Shown piece after piece: positions 36,633 to 45,976 of a stretch of DNA of 50,515 nt. Location: the IMG/VR virus record IMGVR_UViG_3300010885_035038, positions 1 through 50,515 of that record; one strand, given 5' to 3'. Each line of letters opens with the position of its first letter. Within the stretch, counting starts at the first letter, position 1. The translations under genes and the position numbers were made by a program. The DNA comes from a virus. The notes below the pieces were generated by a model that was given only the letters and a program-made list of their open reading frames with translations, was not told the DNA's origin and did no database searches.

Positions 36633-37565
36633 CTAGACTTTTTCTAAACCATATCTTATGGAATGTATAGCTGAGTCTACACCATAAAAAACTTCAGCTT
36701 TACTCATGGCTCCAATGTCTTTGGCATCGGTCTGTTTATAGTTAAAAAACCATGCTTCTATACCTGTTTTGTTGCATTGCAACAAAGCCTTATTTGATGC
36801 TTCAATACCAGCTTTATCGTTATCCAAAGCAAAAATAATTGTGTCAAATCTTTGTAAGTACTTCATCTGTAAGTCAGATATAACGGCGCCATATATAGCC
36901 AATCCACCTGGAAGGCACAGGGACTCAAGCCGAACCACATCTAATGGAGACTCAACAACAATCACAGTGTCGCCAATATATTTGTCATAACCAAACATAG
37001 ATGTACTTTTCTTTACACCTGATGGGTAGTTCTTGAAAGACCTGGTTGCGTAACCCTTCTCTTGCCAACCCATTAACTTTCCAGTCTCTAGGTTCCGTTG
37101 AGGAATAATCCAACATTCAGTTCTGGTATCCCACAGTATCTCGTGTTTCCTAGCAGCATCAGGATGTAGACCTCTAGACTTCAAGGCGTCTATTGGTGGT
37201 TCAGTAAATGCTGATAAAGATGCTTCAGAGATGTACACTAAATCTTCAAATACTTGTTTTGGTTTAGATATAGCCCGCTCAAAACGTTCACTTAACTCTC
37301 CACCCTCAGACAACCACTCAATAGCATCTTCCCAATTTTCATACCCACGAAGTTTTGCAACTAGCGAAACAATGTTTCCACGAAAATCGCAAGAGAAACA
37401 TATGTGCGCACCTGTGTCAGCATTGATGTACCAAGAAGGATTTCGGTCTTGCTTTCCTGTACGTTCAACATGTGCAGGACAAAACCCTTGAACTTCATCC
37501 CCACGAGAATTGACATGCTCAATACCTAAATCATCTAGTAAACGTTCCATCTCATCTACGGTCAT
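36633..37565 (-). CDS. DnaG-like primase, 310 aa
   Basis: The N-terminal zinc finger (FCPAH at 28-32, then CFSCD at 56-60) is the CHC2 type. TVIVVESPLDVVRLESL and IIFALDNDKAGIEASNKA are toprim motifs. A DnaB-interaction domain is missing, as in many phage primases. It makes RNA primers for lagging-strand synthesis with the DnaB helicase encoded next to it; the two genes overlap by ATGA. Confidence 0.85.
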   Translation of the reverse strand: MTVDEMERLLDDLGIEHVNSRGDEVQGFCPAHVERTGKQDRNPSWYINADTGAHICFSCDFRGNIVSLVAKLRGYENWEDAIEWLSEGGELSERFERAISKPKQVFEDLVYISEASLSAFTEPPIDALKSRGLHPDAARKHEILWDTRTECWIIPQRNLETGKLMGWQEKGYATRSFKNYPSGVKKSTSMFGYDKYIGDTVIVVESPLDVVRLESLCLPGGLAIYGAVISDLQMKYLQRFDTIIFALDNDKAGIEASNKALLQCNKTGIEAWFFNYKQTDAKDIGAMSKAEVFYGVDSAIHSIRYGLEKV

Positions 37566-38791
37566 ACATCATCACCATTCATCTCACGAAAATCACCAGT
37601 AGCCCAATCCCAGTAAAGAGAAACATCCATAGGACTAGTATTACGACCAGCAAGAATTTTTAACAAACGTGTATCATCTACATTTTCATCTTCTTTTTGA
37701 AGACCAAAAGCAACATCAGCATCTTGACCAAATGAAGAAGAGTAACCGATAGAATCCAAAGTCACATTACCCTTATTAGTTTTCCAATTAAGTACTTGGG
37801 TAGAAATAACAATTGGAATTTGATAACGCTGAGCCAAACGCTTTAAATTACGAGTAATGTTAGTCAAAGCCAGAGAAGTATTATGCTCACCAGATTGTTC
37901 ATCGGTCATCAGATACACACCATCAATAAACATAATGTCTGGTTGTAGTGCTTGAATCTTATTAGCAATTCCTGAAACAGTGTTGCTAGAAATAGCATCA
38001 GTCAACCAAAACTTATGTCGCATCTGCTTCATACTACGAAGCTTGGCCTGATACCTAGCCTCTTCTTCATTAGTCAAAGTTCCAGTAGTTAAACGATGAT
38101 GAGAAATACGAGAGCGCATAGCGTCATAACGATTTAACTGCTCATTATTATTCATTTCAAAAGATTGAAACACTGGAACAGCACCATGAACATGCACATT
38201 ATGAGCCCACTGCAAAAGCAAAGTTGATTTACCAGTCTTAGGCGGAGCAACCACAACAATTAACTGACCTGGTTGAAGACCACTAGTGACTTTATCAATA
38301 GATTCAAAACCAGTAGGAAGTCCACGTAAACCATTAGGAAGACGCTTACGCTCAAGATACTCATCCCAACGCTTTTCAGCATCCTCAGTAATATCAATAT
38401 CACTTACGGGAGCAAGCCCATCTTCAGAAAGCTTAATAATGCCCTTTTGAAACTCCATGACAGCATTTTCATGGTCCTGCTTTAATTCAATTTGTTCAAT
38501 AGCTACACGAAGAGAACTATTAATAATAGCTACACGACGAGACTCAATGACTTTATCAATCAAAAACTCAATTGTGTCTGGAATAATTTCAAACTTATAT
38601 GTAGGAAAGTTTTCTAAAATTACAGATTCACTAGGGCACTCACCATAGTTAGTAAAGTGCCTATGTACAAACTTCCAAACTCTTTTATCTTCATCAATAG
38701 TAAACCAAGAATCATTAACATTACGATTGAACAAAGGAGATAAATCTCTATCATTTAATGCTCGGGATAGTAATCGGTTTTCATAATTCAT
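37562..38791 (-). CDS. DnaB-like replicative helicase, 409 aa
   Basis: The ATPase domain has VVAPPKTGKSTLLLQW (about 180-195), IMFIDGVYLMTD (Walker B) and SYSSSFGQDADVAFGLQKED near the end. The N-terminal domain is short, matching phage DnaB. The start follows AGGAGAAAAT. It pairs with the DnaC-like loader at 39506. Confidence 0.9.
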   Translation of the reverse strand: MNYENRLLSRALNDRDLSPLFNRNVNDSWFTIDEDKRVWKFVHRHFTNYGECPSESVILENFPTYKFEIIPDTIEFLIDKVIESRRVAIINSSLRVAIEQIELKQDHENAVMEFQKGIIKLSEDGLAPVSDIDITEDAEKRWDEYLERKRLPNGLRGLPTGFESIDKVTSGLQPGQLIVVVAPPKTGKSTLLLQWAHNVHVHGAVPVFQSFEMNNNEQLNRYDAMRSRISHHRLTTGTLTNEEEARYQAKLRSMKQMRHKFWLTDAISSNTVSGIANKIQALQPDIMFIDGVYLMTDEQSGEHNTSLALTNITRNLKRLAQRYQIPIVISTQVLNWKTNKGNVTLDSIGYSSSFGQDADVAFGLQKEDENVDDTRLLKILAGRNTSPMDVSLYWDWATGDFREMNGDDV

Positions 38792-38799
38792 ATTTTCTC

Positions 38800-39195
38800 C
38801 TAAAAGTCCATTCCTAAACGACCATACATCAACTGATGCTCTGGGTCAATCACTCCAATAACCTCTGGCCTAAAAGCTAAATCTGCTGCCAGTTTTTTTG
38901 GTGACACATAGTAACTAAAATCCCTAAAAGGATTTACTCCAGCGCGTTCAATTTTATTAAATATTTCTTCTAACTCTGTTATTTTGTAGTCAAAAGAAAC
39001 TAACTCTAACGTAACTTCAGCACGACTTGTGTACAAAAATAATTTGTTTAACAAAAATCTATCAAAATCAAGATGCTCAGAAGTACGACTAAAAAATTTA
39101 AACTTTTTATACGTCGTAGTCATTTTAATAAATAAAATGTCAGCGTTTACTAATACTCTTTTAGGAGCAGCATTACTTATATCCCCCTTATACAT
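38800..39195 (-). CDS. Phage protein of unknown function, 131 aa
   Basis: Lysine- and phenylalanine-rich sequence (MTTTYKKFKFFSRTSEHLDF) with a C-terminal acidic half (LELVSFDYKITELEEIFNKI). Start follows GAGGTCTG. Lies between the helicase and SWIM-domain genes, so a replication role is possible; no motif supports it. Confidence 0.55.
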   Translation of the reverse strand: MYKGDISNAAPKRVLVNADILFIKMTTTYKKFKFFSRTSEHLDFDRFLLNKLFLYTSRAEVTLELVSFDYKITELEEIFNKIERAGVNPFRDFSYYVSPKKLAADLAFRPEVIGVIDPEHQLMYGRLGMDF

Positions 39196-39197
39196 AT

Positions 39198-39494
39198 TTA
39201 ACAGACCTCAATTTCCCCAAATTTAATCATAAACTCTCGGAAAGCATCATTAGATTCCATAGCTTTATCGGCATCTGCATCCGTACAATTGGTAGAAATT
39301 CTTAAAGGATAAGACCCACCATTTTGTTTAACTTTAGAGTTTACAAACTTAATATGCATACAAGTTTTTTTTGCCACATACCCTGGACAATTACAAACAA
39401 ACGATTTATCTTCTGTAATACTAACTTCATAAATACCTGGCCCAGGAGCGGCACTCTTACTTAAAAAAATTTGAATCAACTTAGGCTCTTGCAT
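39198..39494 (-). CDS. SWIM zinc-finger protein, 98 aa
   Basis: The CxCx(n)CxH signature is present: VCNCPGYVAKKTCMHIKFV. SWIM domains bind DNA or proteins and occur in recombination-associated factors. The start at 39494 follows GAAGGAGACTTCA; five upstream codons are open but lack a ribosome-binding site. It sits two bases from the preceding gene. Confidence 0.7.
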   Translation of the reverse strand: MQEPKLIQIFLSKSAAPGPGIYEVSITEDKSFVCNCPGYVAKKTCMHIKFVNSKVKQNGGSYPLRISTNCTDADADKAMESNDAFREFMIKFGEIEVC

Positions 39495-39505
39495 TGAAGT
39501 CTCCT

Positions 39506-40315
39506 TCATCGGCGTAGGTCTCCTCTAATAGATTCTAGTTCAATTGTGGCAAAAGCTTCATGTATAAACGAACCAGTTGCAGAACCATACTCTGCTTCCC
39601 AAGCCTTAACAGGAAGATTAGTAGTCACAATTGTAGGAAGACCAAGGTTAAACCGCGAGCGCAGAATGTCATGAAGCAAAGTGCTCTGCCACCCACTAGC
39701 TGACGTATGCTCCTTACCTACATCGTCAATAACAAGAACCCTAACATTGTAAGCATCATCATCACAGTCACCGTGAATACCAAGAAAGAGCCTCTCCTGG
39801 TCATCTGTATGGTTGTTGATAAGATTTCCTTTGAGAGCCACAATGTCGCTAAAAGTAATAAAATAACAAGGCTTAACAATTGACATTCCTTCCTTTACTA
39901 CAAATGGCTCAAACGAAAAAGTACGAAGCATCTCTTGAATTATTGTCAACGCTAAAGCAGTCTTTCCCTGACCAGGTTTACCAACAAGCATTAACCCCTT
40001 ACCACAAGATTTTGCACCATCAGCCCTAATAACCCTGCCCTCATGAACGGCACGAACCCATCCTTTACAAGCAGCCATATCATCTTCTGTAATATCTGTG
40101 CAATCAGAAAACTCCCAACCAATACGAGCCTTGGGAATATTAGCCAACCTAATCCATGTACTTCTACGTACTGGTAATTCACTTAGAGGAATCATTCTTC
40201 TCCTTAGAGGCATTTGCAATCCACTTGCTATACGGTCAATAGTTTCTTTAGTAAGGCCAGCCTGACGGTAATCCCGCTCAGCATCATCTTCCCACTCGCG
40301 CTTCATGTTACTCAT
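39506..40315 (-). CDS. DnaC/IstB-like helicase loader, 269 aa
   Basis: AAA+ ATPase: LVGKPGQGKTALALTIIQEM (Walker A) and VRVLVIDDVGKEHTSASGWQ (Walker B plus sensor) with TIVTTNLPVKAWE, characteristic of DnaC-type loaders. It would load the neighbouring DnaB on phage DNA. The start at 40315 follows AGGAGTGGTTGT. It overlaps the winged-helix protein upstream by 8 bp. Confidence 0.85.
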   Translation of the reverse strand: MSNMKREWEDDAERDYRQAGLTKETIDRIASGLQMPLRRRMIPLSELPVRRSTWIRLANIPKARIGWEFSDCTDITEDDMAACKGWVRAVHEGRVIRADGAKSCGKGLMLVGKPGQGKTALALTIIQEMLRTFSFEPFVVKEGMSIVKPCYFITFSDIVALKGNLINNHTDDQERLFLGIHGDCDDDAYNVRVLVIDDVGKEHTSASGWQSTLLHDILRSRFNLGLPTIVTTNLPVKAWEAEYGSATGSFIHEAFATIELESIRGDLRR

Positions 40316-41216
40316 ACAACCACTCCTGTGACTTTTTGGCTTGAGATACAGCTTCTTCAAGTTCCTCATCAGACCTTAGCGTTGCTCTGGCCTTACCTGC
40401 AAACTCATCTGCTCGTTTAATAAACAATTTCCATAAGTGTTCACCACTATTATACTTTTCCCACTCAATAGCTTCACAAAATAAGTTAATCATTTCGTAT
40501 TCAATTTCGCCATTAGTGTCAAGGCGCTTACGCATACCACCGATAGCCTTAATAAAATCCGTAGCCTTAACTGTCCAAGGTGGAATGTTCCAATGAAACT
40601 CTACGCGGTAAGCAAACTCATAAGCCACGTCACTACAAGTCCACAAATGTTTTGGCATGCTATCCCGATGGATAATACCTTTCTTTTGCTTATCTACATT
40701 TTGAGCCGCATAACGTTCCTTGGCTTTCTTTAGTGTGTTTTCTCGCTCACCACGGTCATCATCTGTAACAGTGCTCTGAAAAAACTCGTAAGGCATTTCA
40801 GTCTCCTTTTCTTTTAAATCTAAAAATACATTCTGGTAGTCAGGTTTTCCATCTTCGGAGTATTCTTTACTTTCTAGCTTTAAAGTATTATAGCCATTTA
40901 GCTTATTCTGCTTAAAAAGAAGGTCGGATAATCCGACTCCCGAGCCAGCTACTATAGTCAGATTTTCAGGAATCGGAAAACCAGACCCCACAAGATAAAG
41001 AATAGCGCTCTCCGTAATAGTGCATTCAGTACGCAAATCGCTACCGATACGAATTTTTTTACGGCTAACATAACCTAACAACTCTAGTTCCTTTAAGGTA
41101 GACAAGTACATATGCCTTCCTCCGTCCCTAAAATGGCCCTGTACGGCTTCTACAGTAGGTTTAATACCTAGATACACGCAAGCTACTAAAACCCCAGTAG
41201 CTCTTGCTGAGGTCAC
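40308..41216 (-). CDS. Winged-helix replication-initiator-like protein, 302 aa
   Basis: The N-terminal 60 residues (YLSTLKELELLGYVSRKKIR) look like a winged helix; the C-terminal part is helical (IEYEMINLFCEAIEWEKYNS). The gene directly precedes the DnaC-like loader, as DnaD-like initiators often do. It may recognise the origin. GTG start in a GTGA overlap with the SLOG-like gene. Confidence 0.6.
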   Translation of the reverse strand: MTSARATGVLVACVYLGIKPTVEAVQGHFRDGGRHMYLSTLKELELLGYVSRKKIRIGSDLRTECTITESAILYLVGSGFPIPENLTIVAGSGVGLSDLLFKQNKLNGYNTLKLESKEYSEDGKPDYQNVFLDLKEKETEMPYEFFQSTVTDDDRGERENTLKKAKERYAAQNVDKQKKGIIHRDSMPKHLWTCSDVAYEFAYRVEFHWNIPPWTVKATDFIKAIGGMRKRLDTNGEIEYEMINLFCEAIEWEKYNSGEHLWKLFIKRADEFAGKARATLRSDEELEEAVSQAKKSQEWLYE

Positions 41217-41857
41217 TTTGTGAGGCCTTTTTGTAACTTCTTAATAAAAGCTTCAGCAAAAATACCAGCCACAACACCAGCCACAACATTAATAGCTTCA
41301 TACAATGGGTCTTCATAGACTTCTTCTTCGTCTTCTACAAGGTCTTGCGAAGTCTCTATGTCCGTTTCTTGTTCCCGATTATCTAACTCAACTTCACTTA
41401 ATTGCTCTGATTTAGGTATCTCTATAGGCTCGGATTTAGTGGTATTTCCAATAATTTTTATTTCGCACAGGCCATTGGTCAAATCAAGTGCTGGAAAACC
41501 GTACTCTGTTAATATTTCTACAGCTTTTAGGCATGCTTGGTCTTCATCATTCCAAAGAACAAAGCCAATTAAATTTTTTTCAAGTTGACAAACATCAACA
41601 ATCGGTGAAATCGTTTGTTCACGAGGTACAGTAGTAGGTATTCCCATCATTATTGACCCACGAGTCATCTGCGCAAAAACAGATTTGCCTTTATCCACAG
41701 CATATTGGGCGGCCCATATTTGACCCTGAGAAGCTTCTCCATCTATAGCTAAATACACTATAAGTTCTGGGTTAGCGTAAAGATAATCATCCAATAGGGC
41801 TTCAACATTAGCCCTACTAGTTGTTCCACTACCTGTAATTAAAATTGAATCAATCAC
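41213..41857 (-). CDS. SLOG-like nucleotide-binding protein, 214 aa
   Basis: SILITGSGTTSRANVEALLD at the N-terminus matches the Rossmann-like GSGxxxR phosphate-binding loop of the SLOG/DprA/LOG superfamily; LAIDGEASQGQIWAAQYA is the next conserved part. A long acidic linker follows, then a C-terminal helix (AINVVAGVVAGIFAEAFIKK) that may associate with membrane or a partner. SLOG proteins bind nucleotides or nucleotide second messengers. GTG after AAGGAGACATT. Confidence 0.6.
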   Translation of the reverse strand: MIDSILITGSGTTSRANVEALLDDYLYANPELIVYLAIDGEASQGQIWAAQYAVDKGKSVFAQMTRGSIMMGIPTTVPREQTISPIVDVCQLEKNLIGFVLWNDEDQACLKAVEILTEYGFPALDLTNGLCEIKIIGNTTKSEPIEIPKSEQLSEVELDNREQETDIETSQDLVEDEEEVYEDPLYEAINVVAGVVAGIFAEAFIKKLQKGLTK

Positions 41858-41898
41858 AATGTCTCCTTAGACGTTAGGAGACCAACTATACACAAGAA

Positions 41899-42303
41899 CT
41901 AGGTAGCATCAAATTCAGGGTAAGCGTAAACCAAATCCACGCTGCTTAATGCCCCATTACAAAGATAAGCTGTACCATTACCTGTAAAAGCATAGGTAAC
42001 AGTAGTTGACCAAGGCCATGCGTCATTTAAAATAGTAAAAGAAGTAGGGCTAACAATTGAATGTATAACTGCGTTACAAAAATTGGCTGTTAATGTAGAT
42101 GCAGAACCATCAGCAGTTGTAGAAAAACCTGTAATATTTACTTGGGCGCCTGGAAAAAAATTATGTTCTTCTCTAGTAGTATACGTAATAAGCATCTTAA
42201 ATGCGCTAGCACTTGTTCCGTAGTATTGGGAAGACGCTGAGGGAACTGCAGCTGTACAATATGCAGCAGCGGCTGCTGAACTAATTTTTTTAACATTAGG
42301 CAT
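41899..42303 (-). CDS. Putative tail-fibre associated protein, 134 aa
   Basis: An Ala/Ser-rich N-terminus (SSAAAAAYCTAAVPSASSQY) is followed by a beta-rich stretch (EEHNFFPGAQVNITGFSTTA). It lies directly after the large tail-fibre gene and overlaps its end by 8 bp, so I infer a virion role, perhaps a fibre chaperone or adapter. No motif confirms it. Confidence 0.5.
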   Translation of the reverse strand: MPNVKKISSAAAAAYCTAAVPSASSQYYGTSASAFKMLITYTTREEHNFFPGAQVNITGFSTTADGSASTLTANFCNAVIHSIVSPTSFTILNDAWPWSTTVTYAFTGNGTAYLCNGALSSVDLVYAYPEFDAT

Positions 42304-45300
42304 AATAAATCATATCCGATGCTCTAGTATCAATAAACGCTTGCCCTGTAAGACGATTGTTATACAAGTAACTTTGCGAACCATTTTCTGAACTTTCCCA
42401 CATAGAATCTCTAGTAGTTTCATGGCTATATCCATCAAAACCTCCGTCAAAATAAGAATTAACAGTAAGAGATTTTTCAATTAATACTGAATCTAAATAC
42501 ATAGTTGTATCAGATGCTCCAGTGAGTGAAGACTTATAAATAATCATGGTTGCATAAACTGCTCCAGCTGGAGCTTTAGCGTCATTACCATCAACAGCTT
42601 GTGAAAGAGAAACTCTAGTCCATTCGTTTGCGGCAACTGTAGTATTTGTTCCATTAATTGTAGAACCTATTTTTGTACCCGTATTATCATACCAGTCAAC
42701 AAATACTTGAAAACTTCCCGCTTCAGTAGATTTAACATATGCACTAAACGCGTAGTAGTTACTTGCTGATACTATTACATCAGTTCCATTTACGTTAATA
42801 GTTTTATTACTTGCGCTTGCTCCATTTACCATAATTGCAGGTATGGAACCTGTAGAACCACTTTGATAATACATACCTGCGGTGTAGGCCGCCGTATTTG
42901 CGGCGATAGTTATTTTTCCACATTGGCTTGAAGTGTAATATGTAGAGTTATCTGTGGTAACAACTCCACTTGAAACAGGAGCTTTGAGCCAACCAGAAAC
43001 AGATGATTCAAAATTTGGGTTGGGGCAAAGATTTATTCGGTTAGCTTTAACTTCTAAGCGGTTAACTCTAGCGTCTTCAAATACAGTAGTTCTTGTGGTA
43101 GTTGTTGGAAGCACAATTACGGAACTGCTACTCACCGCCCCTGTTCCGTTAGCGTTATTTGTTACATCAATATATGTTGCATTTGCATTAGAAATAACAT
43201 ATGAGCCAGTATATGTTCCAGTACCAGTAGCCCTTGAAATGCTATACACTGTTGCTGTTTGTCCTATAAGGCCTGGTTGTATTGGGGTACCTGGGTTATT
43301 ACATGTGTATCTTACTGTCGTACCGTTTCCAGTAGCGGCTGTAACTGGATAGGTAGCTGTGTAAGGAACATCCACAGCTGGAAGTGATGCACAATAACCC
43401 GTAACCGCCGTCGCAGTTACGCTTCCACTACCTAATGAGTAGTTAAATGTATACAACTTTTTCTTAGAGTTTTGGCTAACCGAAGTAATTGTTGCAGGAG
43501 TACCTGTTGGAGTATTAAATCTGTTTGAAGTAGTATCAGAAGTATACACCGCTACTTTTTGTCCGCTTAAAAAGTTATGTGGAGTTTTTGTAGTGATAGT
43601 TACAGTTCCGCTTGTTTTAGAAGCTTTAATGATAGCTGTTGGGGCAATTAACATTGCGGCATCAGCAAAATAACCACCACTATTTCCAGTAGTTACGTTA
43701 GTTAAAGAAAATACAGGTTGAACAAAAGCAGCATTTGACGGGCTTACATCACACACAAAAGTTGGATACCAAGTGTTTTTAAAATTGTAATTAGTGACTG
43801 GAGTAGTATTAGTGGGCGCATTTGTAGTTGCGCTACTCGTACTAATTATATTTCCTGAACTGTCGTACCATTGAAGTTTAGCCGCGGTATCAACTGTGTT
43901 ATTACCGTTTGCATTAAAATGAATAACAAATCCATATGGAGTGTTAGGGCTAACAGGGTAGGAGTCAACTACAGAATCAGATAGTAAATTAGTTGAACCT
44001 CCCTCAATTTTTAATGTTGATTTAAATGCTGTGCTAGTTGGCCGTGTAAAATATAAAGTTGTTCCACTAGGAAGACTTGAGGTTAAAGAGTTAGATAAAG
44101 TTAATACTTTTGATGTTATGTCAGTTATGTATGTATTTACAGGTATAGATACATGCCCAGTAACAAAATCTCCTACATTAGCTACAAATGGGCGAAGGGG
44201 AGTGGATGTACCTCCACCAATTTTATTTAAACCAGCAGAATAAGCTTGAGTAGTAATTGATTTACGCACACCTGAATAAAAAGTTACAGTAGAACTTTCA
44301 GCTGAAGGTGTAATTTTCATCATTGGAGAAGTCAAATTATTAGCTACAGCAATTTTTGAAATGTTAGCGGTTGGGTCCGCGCTAGTATTACTTAGTGGTA
44401 CAGAAGGGGCAGTACTTACTGTAAAAGTTGTTGGGCTATTTATTTTTGTTACTACAGTGTTAGTTACAAATTTTCCAGGACCAGAAACAACAATAACTTT
44501 TGCTCCTTGAATTAATTTGGATGTATCATCACACGTAATAAGTGTTCCATTACCTGCGCAATTTGTTAAAAGCAAGCTAAAACGAGTTCCTTGGTCATTG
44601 TCGTATGCATAATAAGGGTCTAATACACTGTTGTAAGGCTCAACATTATTTGTTGTATACATATAAACCCCACCAGTAGCAGTGCCTATTTCTAAAACAC
44701 CAAAAATACCACCAGCGCCATTATTATTACTTGGGCCAAAGGAGTATGCATAACCCAAAGCTGCAGAAAGATAAGCAGCAGAATTAGAAGCTGCTGGGTC
44801 TGGATACCACATACCAGTGCTTTCTACAAAAGAAGAAGTATTGTAATCAAACAATAAATTTTTAGGCTTAATTACATTTATTGGATATCCACTATAAGCT
44901 TCAAGATAATTAGAAACACCAACTGAAGAACCGTTAAGTTTAAATATTTTAATAATATTTTTTGCAAGGACTCTAGCTTGAGCAAGGTTACTTGTTCCAA
45001 AATATTGAGCACCCAGTTGACTAAGAGTTTTGTTTAAAAGCAATTCATCAGCATTTTCAATATCAGTAGCTGTAAATATTGTTTTATTTTTTTGAGTATA
45101 CAAATCTAATTGAAATGCAAACAAACTAATAAAGTCATCTAAGTCTTGGTTAAAATCTCCATTTAAAGTTTTTGTGTAAAAGTTTGGAAGATGGTCAAAA
45201 ATAATATCTTTTGTTCCTTTAACAAGAACAACACCATTAGCGTCAGTAACTCTTGACGTATGCACTACGTCTACAGAAACCTCACCAAGTTTTTTCCACT

Positions 45301-45976
45301 TTAGATATTTATAGTTGTATGTATCTGGTGTGGCAGCCACTCCATTATTAGTATTGTAGTAAGAAACAAATAATGAGTAATAGTATTTAGAAGAATTTAA
45401 ATTAGCACCAACTTCTCCATAACCAATATTTGTTTCAGACGCCAAACTAGAACCATTATCATAAATATGATAAAGATTTTTTACACCAAGTTGTGTCGAT
45501 GGTGTATCCGCATTAGGAAAAGAACTTTGAGGGATTTTAATTTTATCGTTTAACCCAAAATTAGAACCAGAAGTATTAACAGTAAAACTACCAATAGTAG
45601 CGTTATTTAATGTTATTCCTTGCCCCTTTGGTAAATTTTTTCCATCTGTAGAAACCATTTGAATAGGGTAAGTAATAGTTCCTGAGGCACATGTTGCCGT
45701 TGCTGAAATACCAGCCCAATCAACAGTAAAACCTGTTGCGGCGCCATTAGTTACAGTAGATACTGTAAAAATTACATCATTAGTAGAGGTACTATAAACT
45801 TGAATGCCATCACTCGGTGATTGAGGATATCCAGTAGTACTTCTTACTACATACAAGTTAAGCCAATTAAGAGTTGCGGGAAGCTCTGGCCAACTAATAT
45901 GAGTAACACCATAATTTGTTGGGTTAGCTGTAAGTTTTACTTTGTCTACAGCATCTACAACATGTAGGTTAGCCAT
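42296..45976 (-). CDS. Large tail-fibre/baseplate protein, 1226 aa
   Basis: The first 380 residues resemble a phage tail protein I-like base (QDLDDFISLFAFQLDLYTQK and NKTLSQLGAQYFGTSN). The rest is beta-rich repeats (Thr/Asn/Ser-rich), with a carbohydrate-binding-module-like segment near residues 1015-1190 (RINLCPNPNFESSVSGWLKA), and ends ARASDMIYYA-like. This gene probably carries the receptor-binding part. It follows the baseplate J gene, the usual order. The last third could vary between relatives. Confidence 0.75.
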   Translation of the reverse strand: MANLHVVDAVDKVKLTANPTNYGVTHISWPELPATLNWLNLYVVRSTTGYPQSPSDGIQVYSTSTNDVIFTVSTVTNGAATGFTVDWAGISATATCASGTITYPIQMVSTDGKNLPKGQGITLNNATIGSFTVNTSGSNFGLNDKIKIPQSSFPNADTPSTQLGVKNLYHIYDNGSSLASETNIGYGEVGANLNSSKYYYSLFVSYYNTNNGVAATPDTYNYKYLKWKKLGEVSVDVVHTSRVTDANGVVLVKGTKDIIFDHLPNFYTKTLNGDFNQDLDDFISLFAFQLDLYTQKNKTIFTATDIENADELLLNKTLSQLGAQYFGTSNLAQARVLAKNIIKIFKLNGSSVGVSNYLEAYSGYPINVIKPKNLLFDYNTSSFVESTGMWYPDPAASNSAAYLSAALGYAYSFGPSNNNGAGGIFGVLEIGTATGGVYMYTTNNVEPYNSVLDPYYAYDNDQGTRFSLLLTNCAGNGTLITCDDTSKLIQGAKVIVVSGPGKFVTNTVVTKINSPTTFTVSTAPSVPLSNTSADPTANISKIAVANNLTSPMMKITPSAESSTVTFYSGVRKSITTQAYSAGLNKIGGGTSTPLRPFVANVGDFVTGHVSIPVNTYITDITSKVLTLSNSLTSSLPSGTTLYFTRPTSTAFKSTLKIEGGSTNLLSDSVVDSYPVSPNTPYGFVIHFNANGNNTVDTAAKLQWYDSSGNIISTSSATTNAPTNTTPVTNYNFKNTWYPTFVCDVSPSNAAFVQPVFSLTNVTTGNSGGYFADAAMLIAPTAIIKASKTSGTVTITTKTPHNFLSGQKVAVYTSDTTSNRFNTPTGTPATITSVSQNSKKKLYTFNYSLGSGSVTATAVTGYCASLPAVDVPYTATYPVTAATGNGTTVRYTCNNPGTPIQPGLIGQTATVYSISRATGTGTYTGSYVISNANATYIDVTNNANGTGAVSSSSVIVLPTTTTRTTVFEDARVNRLEVKANRINLCPNPNFESSVSGWLKAPVSSGVVTTDNSTYYTSSQCGKITIAANTAAYTAGMYYQSGSTGSIPAIMVNGASASNKTINVNGTDVIVSASNYYAFSAYVKSTEAGSFQVFVDWYDNTGTKIGSTINGTNTTVAANEWTRVSLSQAVDGNDAKAPAGAVYATMIIYKSSLTGASDTTMYLDSVLIEKSLTVNSYFDGGFDGYSHETTRDSMWESSENGSQSYLYNNRLTGQAFIDTRASDMIYYA

